DNA from: CAYUUR01 sp052034685
Lineage (GTDB): Bacteria; Patescibacteriota; Saccharimonadia; Saccharimonadales; CAYUUR01
Assembly (NCBI GenBank): GCA_052034685.1
Contig: JBPOIH010000006.1
Location: 1-56,822, forward strand
Direction: 5' to 3'
DNA length: 56,822 nucleotides
The notes under the pieces are model-generated. The model ran no database searches. It worked only from the letters and a program-made list of their open reading frames with translations, and was not told the DNA's origin. Made by a program: the position numbers and the translations under genes. Below, piece by piece: positions 51,290 through 56,822 of the stretch; position 1 is the first letter of the stretch, and every line of letters begins with the position of its first letter.

Positions 51290-51294
51290 AGTAT

Positions 51295-51891
51295 ATGAAG
51301 GTTTTTAGTACGCTTGATGACGACAAGCTAATAACACTGATTAAATCTGGCGCAGTCGGCGTGATTCCTACTGACACCGTCTATGGTCTTGTTGCACTAG
51401 CTGCCGATGAAGACGCTACACAGCGTATGTATAAACTCAAACAGCGCGACAAGAAGCCGGGCACGCTGATAGCTGCCTCAATTGATCAGTTAGTTACCCT
51501 CGGGGTAAAAGCCCGCTACCTAAAGGCAGTTGAGCAGTATTGGCCTAACCCAATAAGTGTCGTCATACCACTCGGCACAGTATTGCCGTACTTACATCAA
51601 GGGTTATACAGCATTGCTATAAGGATTCCTTCGGAACCGGCAATTATTGCCCTGTTGGAGCAAACGGGGCCGTTAATAACTACGAGCGCCAACCATACTG
51701 GCGAACCGCCCGCTAGCACTATGCAGTCGGCCCAAAAATACTTTGGCGATACAGTGGATTTTTATGTGGATGGCGGCGATTTGTCGTCCCGCCAAGCTTC
51801 CACTGTCATCAGAATAGTTGATGATGCAGTAGAGGTCTTGCGGAAAGGGAGTATTATGATTGATGAAGAAACCGGGAGAATCATGTCATGA
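51295..51891 (+). CDS. tsaC: L-threonylcarbamoyladenylate synthase (TsaC/Sua5/YrdC)
   Basis: 198 residues, TsaC-like size without the Sua5 C-terminal domain. The nucleotide fold starts GAVGVIPTDTVYGLVALAAD (the PTDTVYGL signature), then MYKLKQRDKKPGTLIAASID with the KxR site (K-L-K-Q-R-D-K-K-P), PNPISVVIPLG, IAIRIPSEPAIIALLEQTGP (R-x-P), and LITTSANHTGEPPA (S-A-N-x-S/T-G). It makes threonylcarbamoyl-AMP for t6A37 of ANN-decoding tRNAs. Its predicted mRNA is leaderless and its promoter overlaps that of mscS. Confidence 0.94.
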   Translation: MKVFSTLDDDKLITLIKSGAVGVIPTDTVYGLVALAADEDATQRMYKLKQRDKKPGTLIAASIDQLVTLGVKARYLKAVEQYWPNPISVVIPLGTVLPYLHQGLYSIAIRIPSEPAIIALLEQTGPLITTSANHTGEPPASTMQSAQKYFGDTVDFYVDGGDLSSRQASTVIRIVDDAVEVLRKGSIMIDEETGRIMS

Positions 51892-51937
51892 TAACTAACC
51901 TACAAATATCACAGCAACATAGCGTAGGCGTAAAACG

Positions 51938-52372
51938 ATGAGTAACAAAAGTGCCACACCATTTGTTGCGAGTTTTGTACTAGTCGAACGCGACGGCAAA
52001 TACGCCTTCCTTCTGCGTGACAATACCCCATGGATGAATGGTTACTATAGTTTACCCTCAGGTAAGGTTGATGCCAGCGAACCTTACACAACAGCGGCGA
52101 TTCGCGAAATCAAGGAAGAGATTAATGTAGATATTAAACCAGAAGACTTAAGGTTCGTTCATATGATGCACCGGCATGATGAGACCGACTGGGTCGATGT
52201 GTATTTTGTAGCCGATGCTTGGTCAGGTGATCCTATGAATGTCGAACCGCACAAACACAAGGAGCTGTCGTGGTTTTCACTCGACGCTTTGCCAGAAAAT
52301 ACGGTGCCGTGCGTTACATACGCGCTTGAACAAGTACAAGCAAACAAGCAATTTAGCGAGTACAACTGGTAG
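51938..52372 (+). CDS. NUDIX hydrolase
   Basis: 144 residues. The NUDIX box is complete at about 45-67: GKVDASEPYTTAAIREIKEE followed by INV, fitting G-x5-E-x7-R-E-U-x-E-E-x-G-U except that Ile-Asn takes the final Gly position. VERDGKYAFLLRDNTPWMNG and YYSLPSGKVDASE precede it. It probably hydrolyses a nucleoside diphosphate derivative such as an oxidised nucleotide. Tsac ends 46 bases upstream; the 159-residue unknown gene follows after three bases. Confidence 0.92.
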   Translation: MSNKSATPFVASFVLVERDGKYAFLLRDNTPWMNGYYSLPSGKVDASEPYTTAAIREIKEEINVDIKPEDLRFVHMMHRHDETDWVDVYFVADAWSGDPMNVEPHKHKELSWFSLDALPENTVPCVTYALEQVQANKQFSEYNW

Positions 52373-52375
52373 GCT

Positions 52376-52855
52376 ATGGAATTAGCAATCATTCGTCGCC
52401 AGGAAGCATATGATCCACTACACGTTGATAGAAAGTCATGGGAACTGGATGATTGGAAAGACCAAAAAACCAACCACGTTTTGCTACATATCGGTAAGGC
52501 AGGCTTAAAGTACGCCTGCCGAGATCTGAACGTTATAAGAGGTGAAGTGGTCCCTGATATGGCGATGGCAACCGCGCAATTGGTTAACACCCATCAGTTA
52601 AACCCGCATGATCTTATCAAAAGCGAACGTCCTCCAACTGTGCTGTCTCAGATGGAAGGGCATCTTCTGGCTGCGACAGGATACCTAGCAAGTTACCTCG
52701 AACCCCTCGAGCATGATTTACCTGGCAATAAGGGGCATGTATTCGCTGCTGCCGAACACCTGTATCGCTTTACGTGTGGCGTGGCTGATTTCTATGGCAT
52801 GGATATTGTTGCCGCTCATCAAGAACGCCTAGCTTACTTAGCCACCGTTCGTTAG
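52376..52855 (+). CDS. Unknown mostly helical protein
   Basis: 159 residues, not recognised. It is mainly helical with His-rich positions (HVLLHIGKAGLKYACRDLNV; GHLLAATGYLASYLEPLEHD; GHVFAAAEHLYRFTCGVADF). The acidic VIRGEVVPDMAMATAQLVNT and the helical plan recall MazG-like or all-alpha NTP pyrophosphatases, but the E-x-x-E-x-x-x-x-x-x-x-E-x-x-D metal motif is not clear. It follows the NUDIX gene by three bases and is surely cotranscribed, so a nucleotide-related role is possible. Its end overlaps murC on the other strand by 18 bases. Confidence 0.65.
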   Translation: MELAIIRRQEAYDPLHVDRKSWELDDWKDQKTNHVLLHIGKAGLKYACRDLNVIRGEVVPDMAMATAQLVNTHQLNPHDLIKSERPPTVLSQMEGHLLAATGYLASYLEPLEHDLPGNKGHVFAAAEHLYRFTCGVADFYGMDIVAAHQERLAYLATVR

Positions 52856-54133
52856 AAATGTTTGGCGGAGCCACTCGTCAAGGCTATTGCCGCCGCCGGC
52901 AGTGAGGCATAACACGATATCACCGTTGTTCAGATGGTTAGTTATCGTTTCGCTCAGTTTGTTATCTAGTTGTCGTGTCTCAGCTTTTTCTGGGTGCGCA
53001 GTAAGTTTAATAAGGTCATCTGGGCTGAGTAGTTTGAGGCTGTTGTCTTCACGCGCCAGATAGCTCGGTACGACGTAGAGTTTATCGACATCATCAAACA
53101 AATGCTTCAGGTCATCTCTAATAAAGTGCTGACGTGTGTTGTGGAGGCCTTCATAGACGACGACAACCTTACCGTCAGCCATCTCTTGAGCTATTTGCAG
53201 TGCGCCGCGAATCTTTTCTGGTGTGTGGGCGTAGTCGCTATACAATCCAGGGATAATTTGTTCAAAACGGCGTGAAACACCAGGGAAGCGGTTCATTATC
53301 TCCACCGCCAGTGCAAAGTTGGTTTCTTGGATATGTTGGAGCGCAGCGATGACTTGCCAAGCGTCCTGACGATTAACAGCTCCAGGAAGTTTCAAAGATG
53401 TTGTGGCTTCATCGGCATCATGAATAATTGAGATGCCGTGTTCTTCCTTTATTGCTAACCGGTCAGCGTCGGCCTGCCACATGATGGTTCGGTGCGATTG
53501 ATCAATATAATCTCTAAAGGCCTGTTCATATATTTCACGAGTCGGGTAAATGTCGGCGTGATCCCAATCTATACCTGTAATCAGGCTCAAGAAGGGGTGA
53601 AAGGACAAAAAATTGCGATCATATTCGTCGCACTCATAGATAAAGTACTGACTGTCGGGTTCGTAATGTCCCATCTCTGCAAAGCTTGTTTTTGCACCAA
53701 CAGAATAACTAACAGGAATGCCTAGCTCTTTGAAGAGCCAGATCATCATGGCCGTTGTCGTGGTTTTGCCGTGGGTTCCTGCGATAGCAACTAGCTTGAG
53801 ATGCTTGGCTTTAATGATTTCGTTGAGTAACTCATCACGCTTTGTGCAGCGAATACCATGAGTCCTAGCAAATACTAGCTCAGGGTGGTCAGGGTTTTCG
53901 ATTGCCACTGCAGACGAATAAACAACCCAGTCAATTGGCTGACGTTCGTGCGCTGCAGCGATGTCGACTTCTGTCTGGCCTAAAGTAATATCAGTTACAC
54001 CGTGCTTGCGAAGATAATCGATATACTGTGAGTCTTGCTTGTCGGAGCCTGACACATCGTAACCGGCTTGTTTGGCGATGAGGGCAAGTGGCCCAATCGC
54101 TGTGCCGCCAATACCCGAGAAGAAAATATGCAT
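52838..54133 (-). CDS. murC: UDP-N-acetylmuramate-alanine ligase (MurC-type Mur ligase)
   Basis: 431 residues. N-terminal UDP-binding part: MHIFFSGIGGTAIGPLALIA with IGGxGM-like loop, VVYSSAVAIENPDHPELVFA typical for MurC/Mpl. Central ATP domain: LVAIAGTHGKTTTTAMMIWL (P-loop), YECDEYDRNFLSFHPFLSLI (E-x-D-E-x-D), and TGIDWDHADIYPT. C-terminal: IIPGLYSDYAHTPEKIRGAL (DYAHxP) and VVYEGLHNTRQHFI. It adds L-Ala to UDP-MurNAc in peptidoglycan synthesis; Mpl (a tripeptide ligase) is the alternative. An extended -10 sits six bases upstream of the ATG. Confidence 0.9.
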   Translation of the reverse strand: MHIFFSGIGGTAIGPLALIAKQAGYDVSGSDKQDSQYIDYLRKHGVTDITLGQTEVDIAAAHERQPIDWVVYSSAVAIENPDHPELVFARTHGIRCTKRDELLNEIIKAKHLKLVAIAGTHGKTTTTAMMIWLFKELGIPVSYSVGAKTSFAEMGHYEPDSQYFIYECDEYDRNFLSFHPFLSLITGIDWDHADIYPTREIYEQAFRDYIDQSHRTIMWQADADRLAIKEEHGISIIHDADEATTSLKLPGAVNRQDAWQVIAALQHIQETNFALAVEIMNRFPGVSRRFEQIIPGLYSDYAHTPEKIRGALQIAQEMADGKVVVVYEGLHNTRQHFIRDDLKHLFDDVDKLYVVPSYLAREDNSLKLLSPDDLIKLTAHPEKAETRQLDNKLSETITNHLNNGDIVLCLTAGGGNSLDEWLRQTFLTNGG

Positions 54134-54139
54134 GGCTAT

Positions 54140-54148
54140 AGTCTAGCA
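54140..54148 (-). promoter_or_regulatory. Extended -10 promoter for murC, predicted leaderless start
   Basis: On the minus strand TGC-TAGACT ends six bases before the ATG at 54133. The divergent gene at 54186 has TACAAT (54169-54174) eleven bases before its ATG. Confidence 0.55.
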
Positions 54149-54185
54149 TTTATCGGATAGTTTTCAGGTACAATAGAAACAAGTT

Positions 54186-54794
54186 ATGGTTAATAAACGT
54201 CATCTTCATCATGTTTGGCGCCGTTTGCAGCCAATCAGCCCTTGGTTCTTCTTGGCGGCGGCAATTGCTGCCGGCATTATTTCCGTTGGAGCTTTACGTC
54301 AAAACAATATTACTATGCTAGAGCGACGAGAAGCGGTGTACGCAGCTGATAAGAAGAACAAAGACGTTGAATCGGCTCTACGAAACCTTCGTGAATATGT
54401 CTACGCACATATGAACACGGATCTTTCGGCAAACAGCAACGGCATTTACCCGCCAATTCAGCTCAAGTATCGTTATGAACGATTGGTTGCGCAAGAGAAA
54501 GCACGCGTTACTAAGGCGAATGAGAAAATCTATACCCGCGCACAAGCCTATTGCGAAAAAAAATACCCCAAAGGGCTTTCAGGCAGTGGCCGTATACCAT
54601 GCATCCAGGAGTATGTGGCTAACAGTGGCGTAAAAGAGAATGAAATACCAGAGGCTTTATATAAGTTTGACTTTGTATCGCCGCGTTGGTCGCCCGATCT
54701 TGCGGGCTGGAGTCTTGTAGCAACAGTTATCTTTACGTATCTATTCGTCATCCGCTGCCTGTCAGAATGGTGGATGCGTTCCCGGTTGTCATAA
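54186..54794 (+). CDS. Membrane protein with extracytoplasmic helical domain, unknown
   Basis: 202 residues. One membrane helix near the N-terminus (about 17-36, PWFFLAAAIAAGIISVGALR) and another near the C-terminus (about 172-192, GWSLVATVIFTYLFVIRCLS). The loop between them (about 40-165) is charged and helical, with two cysteines (AQAYCEKKYPKG and RIPCIQEYVANS) that could form a disulfide, and HMNTDLSANSNGIYPPIQLK. With positive residues at both ends inside, the loop should lie outside. I do not recognise the family. A strong terminator follows six bases after the stop. Confidence 0.75.
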   Translation: MVNKRHLHHVWRRLQPISPWFFLAAAIAAGIISVGALRQNNITMLERREAVYAADKKNKDVESALRNLREYVYAHMNTDLSANSNGIYPPIQLKYRYERLVAQEKARVTKANEKIYTRAQAYCEKKYPKGLSGSGRIPCIQEYVANSGVKENEIPEALYKFDFVSPRWSPDLAGWSLVATVIFTYLFVIRCLSEWWMRSRLS

Positions 54795-54799
54795 CAAAG

Positions 54800-54827
54800 A
54801 AATACCCCTCGCGGACGAGGGGTATTT
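54800..54827. terminator. Bidirectional intrinsic terminator
   Basis: AAATACCCCTCG pairs with CGAGGGGTATTT around a CGGA loop, a perfect 12-bp stem with short A/T flanks. It separates the convergent genes ending at 54794 and 54856. Confidence 0.85.
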
Positions 54828-54855
54828 GAATACTGCGCAGTGTTTAGGCTATACG

Positions 54856-55434
54856 TTAGTTGTTAGCCTTGTCGTTGCTGGTGTTTGTATTGGTTGTTTC
54901 TGTTTCACACTTCTGTCCGTCAGGGTTCTGTTCCTGGTATTGCTTAACAGCTTTGGCAACTTGCCCGTCAGACTTTAGGTTCTCCCAGAATATAACTTGT
55001 TCACGGTTAATCACCATTTGATCCTCAGGACCGTGGAGCTCACAACCAAGTTTCACAAGTGAAATATCTTGATCACTTTGCTTGCTCTCATTGCCCGGTT
55101 GAACTTGTTGGTTAACACGCAAGTAGTAGATGTTACCCATACGGATATATTCTCTATTAAGGTTGGAAATATTACCGAAGTAAACTTGACCACCATTTAA
55201 GAATACTGCCTGAAGCTTTGCTTCATCGACGTAGCGACCTTCTTTACTATCCTTTTTTCCAAAAGCTAGAAGCGCAGAAGTCGACAGTACGAGTACCGCA
55301 ATCGATACCAAGAGTACTAAAGACATGATGCTGAGTGACTTAAGTGGGCGCCTTCTAGATTTTGCCGCTTTTACTTGCGTCGGGTTTTGATTTTGTGACG
55401 GATTTGGTCTGCCGCCATTGACTGAAATATCCAT
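54856..55434 (-). CDS. Single-pass membrane protein, unknown
   Basis: 192 residues with AAAGGTGG as Shine-Dalgarno eleven bases upstream. The first 35 residues are polar and basic (NGGRPNPSQNQNPTQVKAAK; SRRRPLKS). One membrane helix lies at about 36-58 (IMSLVLLVSIAVLVLSTSAL). The outer part (about 65-165) is mixed alpha/beta with AKLQAVFLNGGQVYFGNISN, YLRVNQQVQPGN and two cysteines (VKLGCELHGPED; GQKCETETTN). The end is Asn/Thr-rich low complexity. The N-terminal half resembles a conserved Saccharibacteria membrane protein type that I cannot name. Function unknown. Confidence 0.75.
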   Translation of the reverse strand: MDISVNGGRPNPSQNQNPTQVKAAKSRRRPLKSLSIMSLVLLVSIAVLVLSTSALLAFGKKDSKEGRYVDEAKLQAVFLNGGQVYFGNISNLNREYIRMGNIYYLRVNQQVQPGNESKQSDQDISLVKLGCELHGPEDQMVINREQVIFWENLKSDGQVAKAVKQYQEQNPDGQKCETETTNTNTSNDKANN

Positions 55435-55569
55435 ATGATATGACCACCTTTTAGTGTGTTACTTGTTACGCTCAATAGTGTACTGCAAGTACTTATGGTT
55501 ATGCAAGAATTAACAGATAGTTATTGTACTCAGTAAGAAGTTGGCACTGTTGTTGTTAAGAGAAAACAG

Positions 55570-55599
55570 TTGACAAGCCAAAACGCTACAGAGTATGTT
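55570..55599 (+). promoter_or_regulatory. Sigma70 promoter of the 66-residue gene
   Basis: Consensus TTGACA (55570-55575), an 18-base spacer and TATGTT (55594-55599). The leader of about 36 bases includes GAGAGGG as Shine-Dalgarno eleven bases before the ATG at 55642. This is the only clear -35/-10 pair with a perfect -35 here and suggests high expression. The 207-base gap 55435-55641 holds nothing else I can identify. Confidence 0.65.
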
Positions 55600-55641
55600 A
55601 GGGGTACATTACTAACGTGATACGAGAGGGAAATCGTCATT

Positions 55642-55842
55642 ATGGCAGCATACAAGCACACAAACTCTAAAGGAGTTACATACTTCCTTAACAGCAAAGA
55701 AGTAACGCTACGTGGTGGAAAAGTACAACGCATCTATTACTTCAGCAAAGATGAGCGACCAGAAGGCACTGACCTTCCTGCAGGTTACTCAGTCAACGAA
55801 AACCCACGTAACGGTTTCTTGACTATCAAAAAAGGCGCCTAA
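55642..55842 (+). CDS. Small basic protein of 66 residues
   Basis: 66 residues: starts MAAYKHTNSKGVTYFLNSKE and ends NENPRNGFLTIKKGA. It is beta-rich and basic, with a compact pattern of turns (TLRGGKVQRIYYFSKDERPE). I recall similar small proteins in Saccharibacteria genomes but no known function; nucleic-acid binding is only a guess from charge. It is a single-gene unit: strong consensus promoter, Shine-Dalgarno, and a terminator 20 bases after the stop. Such an arrangement suggests an abundant product. Confidence 0.8.
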   Translation: MAAYKHTNSKGVTYFLNSKEVTLRGGKVQRIYYFSKDERPEGTDLPAGYSVNENPRNGFLTIKKGA

Positions 55843-55862
55843 GTAACTACCTTTTAGAATAG

Positions 55863-55890
55863 AAAAACACTCTGTAAAAGAGTGTTTTTT
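55863..55890 (+). terminator. Intrinsic terminator of the 66-residue gene
   Basis: AAAAACACTCT pairs with AGAGTGTTTTT around GTAAA, with a T-tract of six. Confidence 0.88.
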
Positions 55891-55904
55891 CTTTGCCTGT
55901 GAGT

Positions 55905-55913
55905 TGTTATACT
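55905..55913 (+). promoter_or_regulatory. Extended -10 promoter, predicted leaderless start
   Basis: TGT-TATACT ends seven bases before the ATG at 55921. No Shine-Dalgarno sequence lies between the terminator and the start codon. Confidence 0.65.
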
Positions 55914-55920
55914 GATAGTA

Positions 55921-56679
55921 ATGAGTGAAGTGATCGTTGAAGTAAGCAATCTCAAAAAAGTCTACGGCACAAAGACAGTCGTAAAAGGGATATCGTTCTC
56001 CGTTAATAAAGGTGAAATCTTTGGTATCTTGGGCCCAAATGGTGCTGGCAAGACAACAACACTCGAAATGATTGAGACAATGCGTCCAATAGACGACGGT
56101 ACGGTGATGCTTAACGGCATCAATGTTGCCAAGCGACCAGAATCAGTCAAGCAAATTATCGGTGTACAGTTACAAAGCTCGGCGTTTATGGACAACCTTA
56201 ATTTGACCGAGCTGCTTACGATGTTTGCAGCTTTTTATCATGAGAAGTCGCACCCAACCAAGCTACTTAAGCAAGTCCAGCTAACTGACAAATCAAAGAG
56301 TATGTTCAAAACGCTCTCTGGTGGGCAGAAACAACGCTTTAGTATTGCCACAGCACTCGTAAACAAGCCAAGGGTGCTGTTCCTTGATGAACCAACCACC
56401 GGTCTTGACCCCCAGGCGAGGCGTAACCTCTGGGAGCTCATCCAATCAATTCGCGACAAAGGCATCACGGTCATACTGACAAGCCATTACATGGAAGAAG
56501 CACAGTTATTGTGTGACCGCGTTGCTATTATGGATGGCGGCAAAATTATTGCGCTGGATTCGCCTGATAGCCTCATTAAGCAGTTACTCAAGAAAGGCTT
56601 CAAAAAAGCCAAGCACGTCGAGCAAGCAGACCTGGAGGATGTTTTCATTGATCTGACAGGGAAGGATTTACGGGATTAA
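55921..56679 (+). CDS. ABC transporter ATP-binding protein (DrrA/CcmA-type)
   Basis: 252 residues. Walker A GPNGAGKTT, Q-loop GVQLQSSAFMDNLNLTELLT, signature TLSGGQKQRFSIATALVNKP, Walker B VLFLDEPTTGLDPQARRNLW, and H-loop LTSHYMEEAQLLCDRVAIMD are all intact. The short C-terminus ends in LEDVFIDLTGKDLRD, typical of ABC-2 type exporters for drugs, lipids or antibiotics. The permease gene starts one base after its stop. Substrate cannot be told. Confidence 0.94.
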   Translation: MSEVIVEVSNLKKVYGTKTVVKGISFSVNKGEIFGILGPNGAGKTTTLEMIETMRPIDDGTVMLNGINVAKRPESVKQIIGVQLQSSAFMDNLNLTELLTMFAAFYHEKSHPTKLLKQVQLTDKSKSMFKTLSGGQKQRFSIATALVNKPRVLFLDEPTTGLDPQARRNLWELIQSIRDKGITVILTSHYMEEAQLLCDRVAIMDGGKIIALDSPDSLIKQLLKKGFKKAKHVEQADLEDVFIDLTGKDLRD

Positions 56680-56680
56680 C

Positions 56681-56822
56681 ATGGGGCAATACTTTACGGT
56701 TATCTTTCGACTCGCGCAGACGCTTACTAAGGCATATTTCCGTGACAAAGTTGCGCTATTCTTTACGTTTATTTTCCCGCTCATTTTCCTGTTAGTTTTT
56801 GGTTCCCTCAACAGCAACAACG
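56681..56822 (+). CDS. ABC-2 type permease, 3' end beyond window
   Basis: 47 residues are visible from the ATG at 56681, one base after the ATPase stop (TAA-C-ATG). The frame stays open to the window edge. The piece begins MGQYFTVIFRLAQTLTKAYF and runs into the first membrane helix (ALFFTFIFPLIFLLVFGSLN), the standard ABC-2 permease beginning with its F-P-L-I-F motif. It is the membrane partner of the ATPase just upstream. Confidence 0.88.
   Translation, partial: MGQYFTVIFRLAQTLTKAYFRDKVALFFTFIFPLIFLLVFGSLNSNN

Noticed and set aside
1..56822. Recoded TGA (as in Gracilibacteria/Absconditabacteria)
   Set aside because: TGA ends many genes at exact family lengths and in ATGA overlaps, and no conserved gene has an internal TGA, so the standard bacterial code applies.
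1..56822. CRISPR array, tRNA, rRNA, insertion sequence or prophage
   Set aside because: No regular repeat-spacer pattern, cloverleaf, rRNA-like stretch, transposase or terminal repeats were seen on reading both strands.

Overview
The window reads as a piece of a Candidate Phyla Radiation (Patescibacteria) chromosome, most likely Saccharibacteria (TM7). This is inferred from gene content and style: short genes, standard code with TGA as stop, many conserved small or secreted proteins without known function, an archaeal-type AspRS, and a long surface-glycan locus. No rRNA, tRNA, CRISPR array or insertion sequence was seen.

Layout. 1-9519 (minus): glycosyltransferases, a GlnH-dependent asparagine synthase homologue, a methyltransferase and two unusual TPR + DUF616 glycosyltransferases. 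9683-14077 (plus): Wzm/Wzt-type polysaccharide ABC exporter and two glycosyltransferases. 14085-18368: a further glycosyltransferase and two polytopic GT-C-like membrane proteins. 18423-21366 (minus): a large secreted repeat protein with its membrane-anchored neighbour. 21459-33630: a GT4 gene on plus, then a long minus-strand operon (sugar-phosphate transferase, GT4, ManB, RmlB-C-D-A, UDP-sugar dehydrogenase, DPM1-like GT2, methyltransferase, flippase-like protein). 33654-36727 (plus): O-antigen-ligase-like protein, GtrA, a LexA-N-type DNA-binding protein and UppP. Together these can start a glycan on undecaprenyl phosphate, make dTDP-rhamnose and UDP-uronic acid, extend, export and ligate the chain, and recycle the carrier.

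At 36791-36948 lies a cobalamin riboswitch-like RNA followed by a terminator/SD-masking hairpin, directly in front of a zinc-ribbon protein of unknown function (36949-38436) and nadD. This is the strongest candidate for something undescribed. The rest (38998-56822) is mostly housekeeping: K+/H+ antiporter, DUF1003, a 30-residue micro-gene with its own SD and terminator, DsbA, CNNM/CBS protein, AspRS, membrane-anchored acidic proteins, pterin dehydratase, a clusterless MutY-like glycosylase, MscS, TsaC, NUDIX, MurC, a small basic protein and an ABC transporter cut by the window end.

Regulation. At least twelve genes have an extended -10 element (TGn + hexamer) only 6-11 bases before the start codon and no Shine-Dalgarno, which predicts leaderless mRNAs. 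Inside operons, stops and starts overlap (ATGA, TAATG, TAGTG) or are one base apart, which predicts translational coupling. In one 21-bp intergenic gap two such promoters face each other on the same bases.
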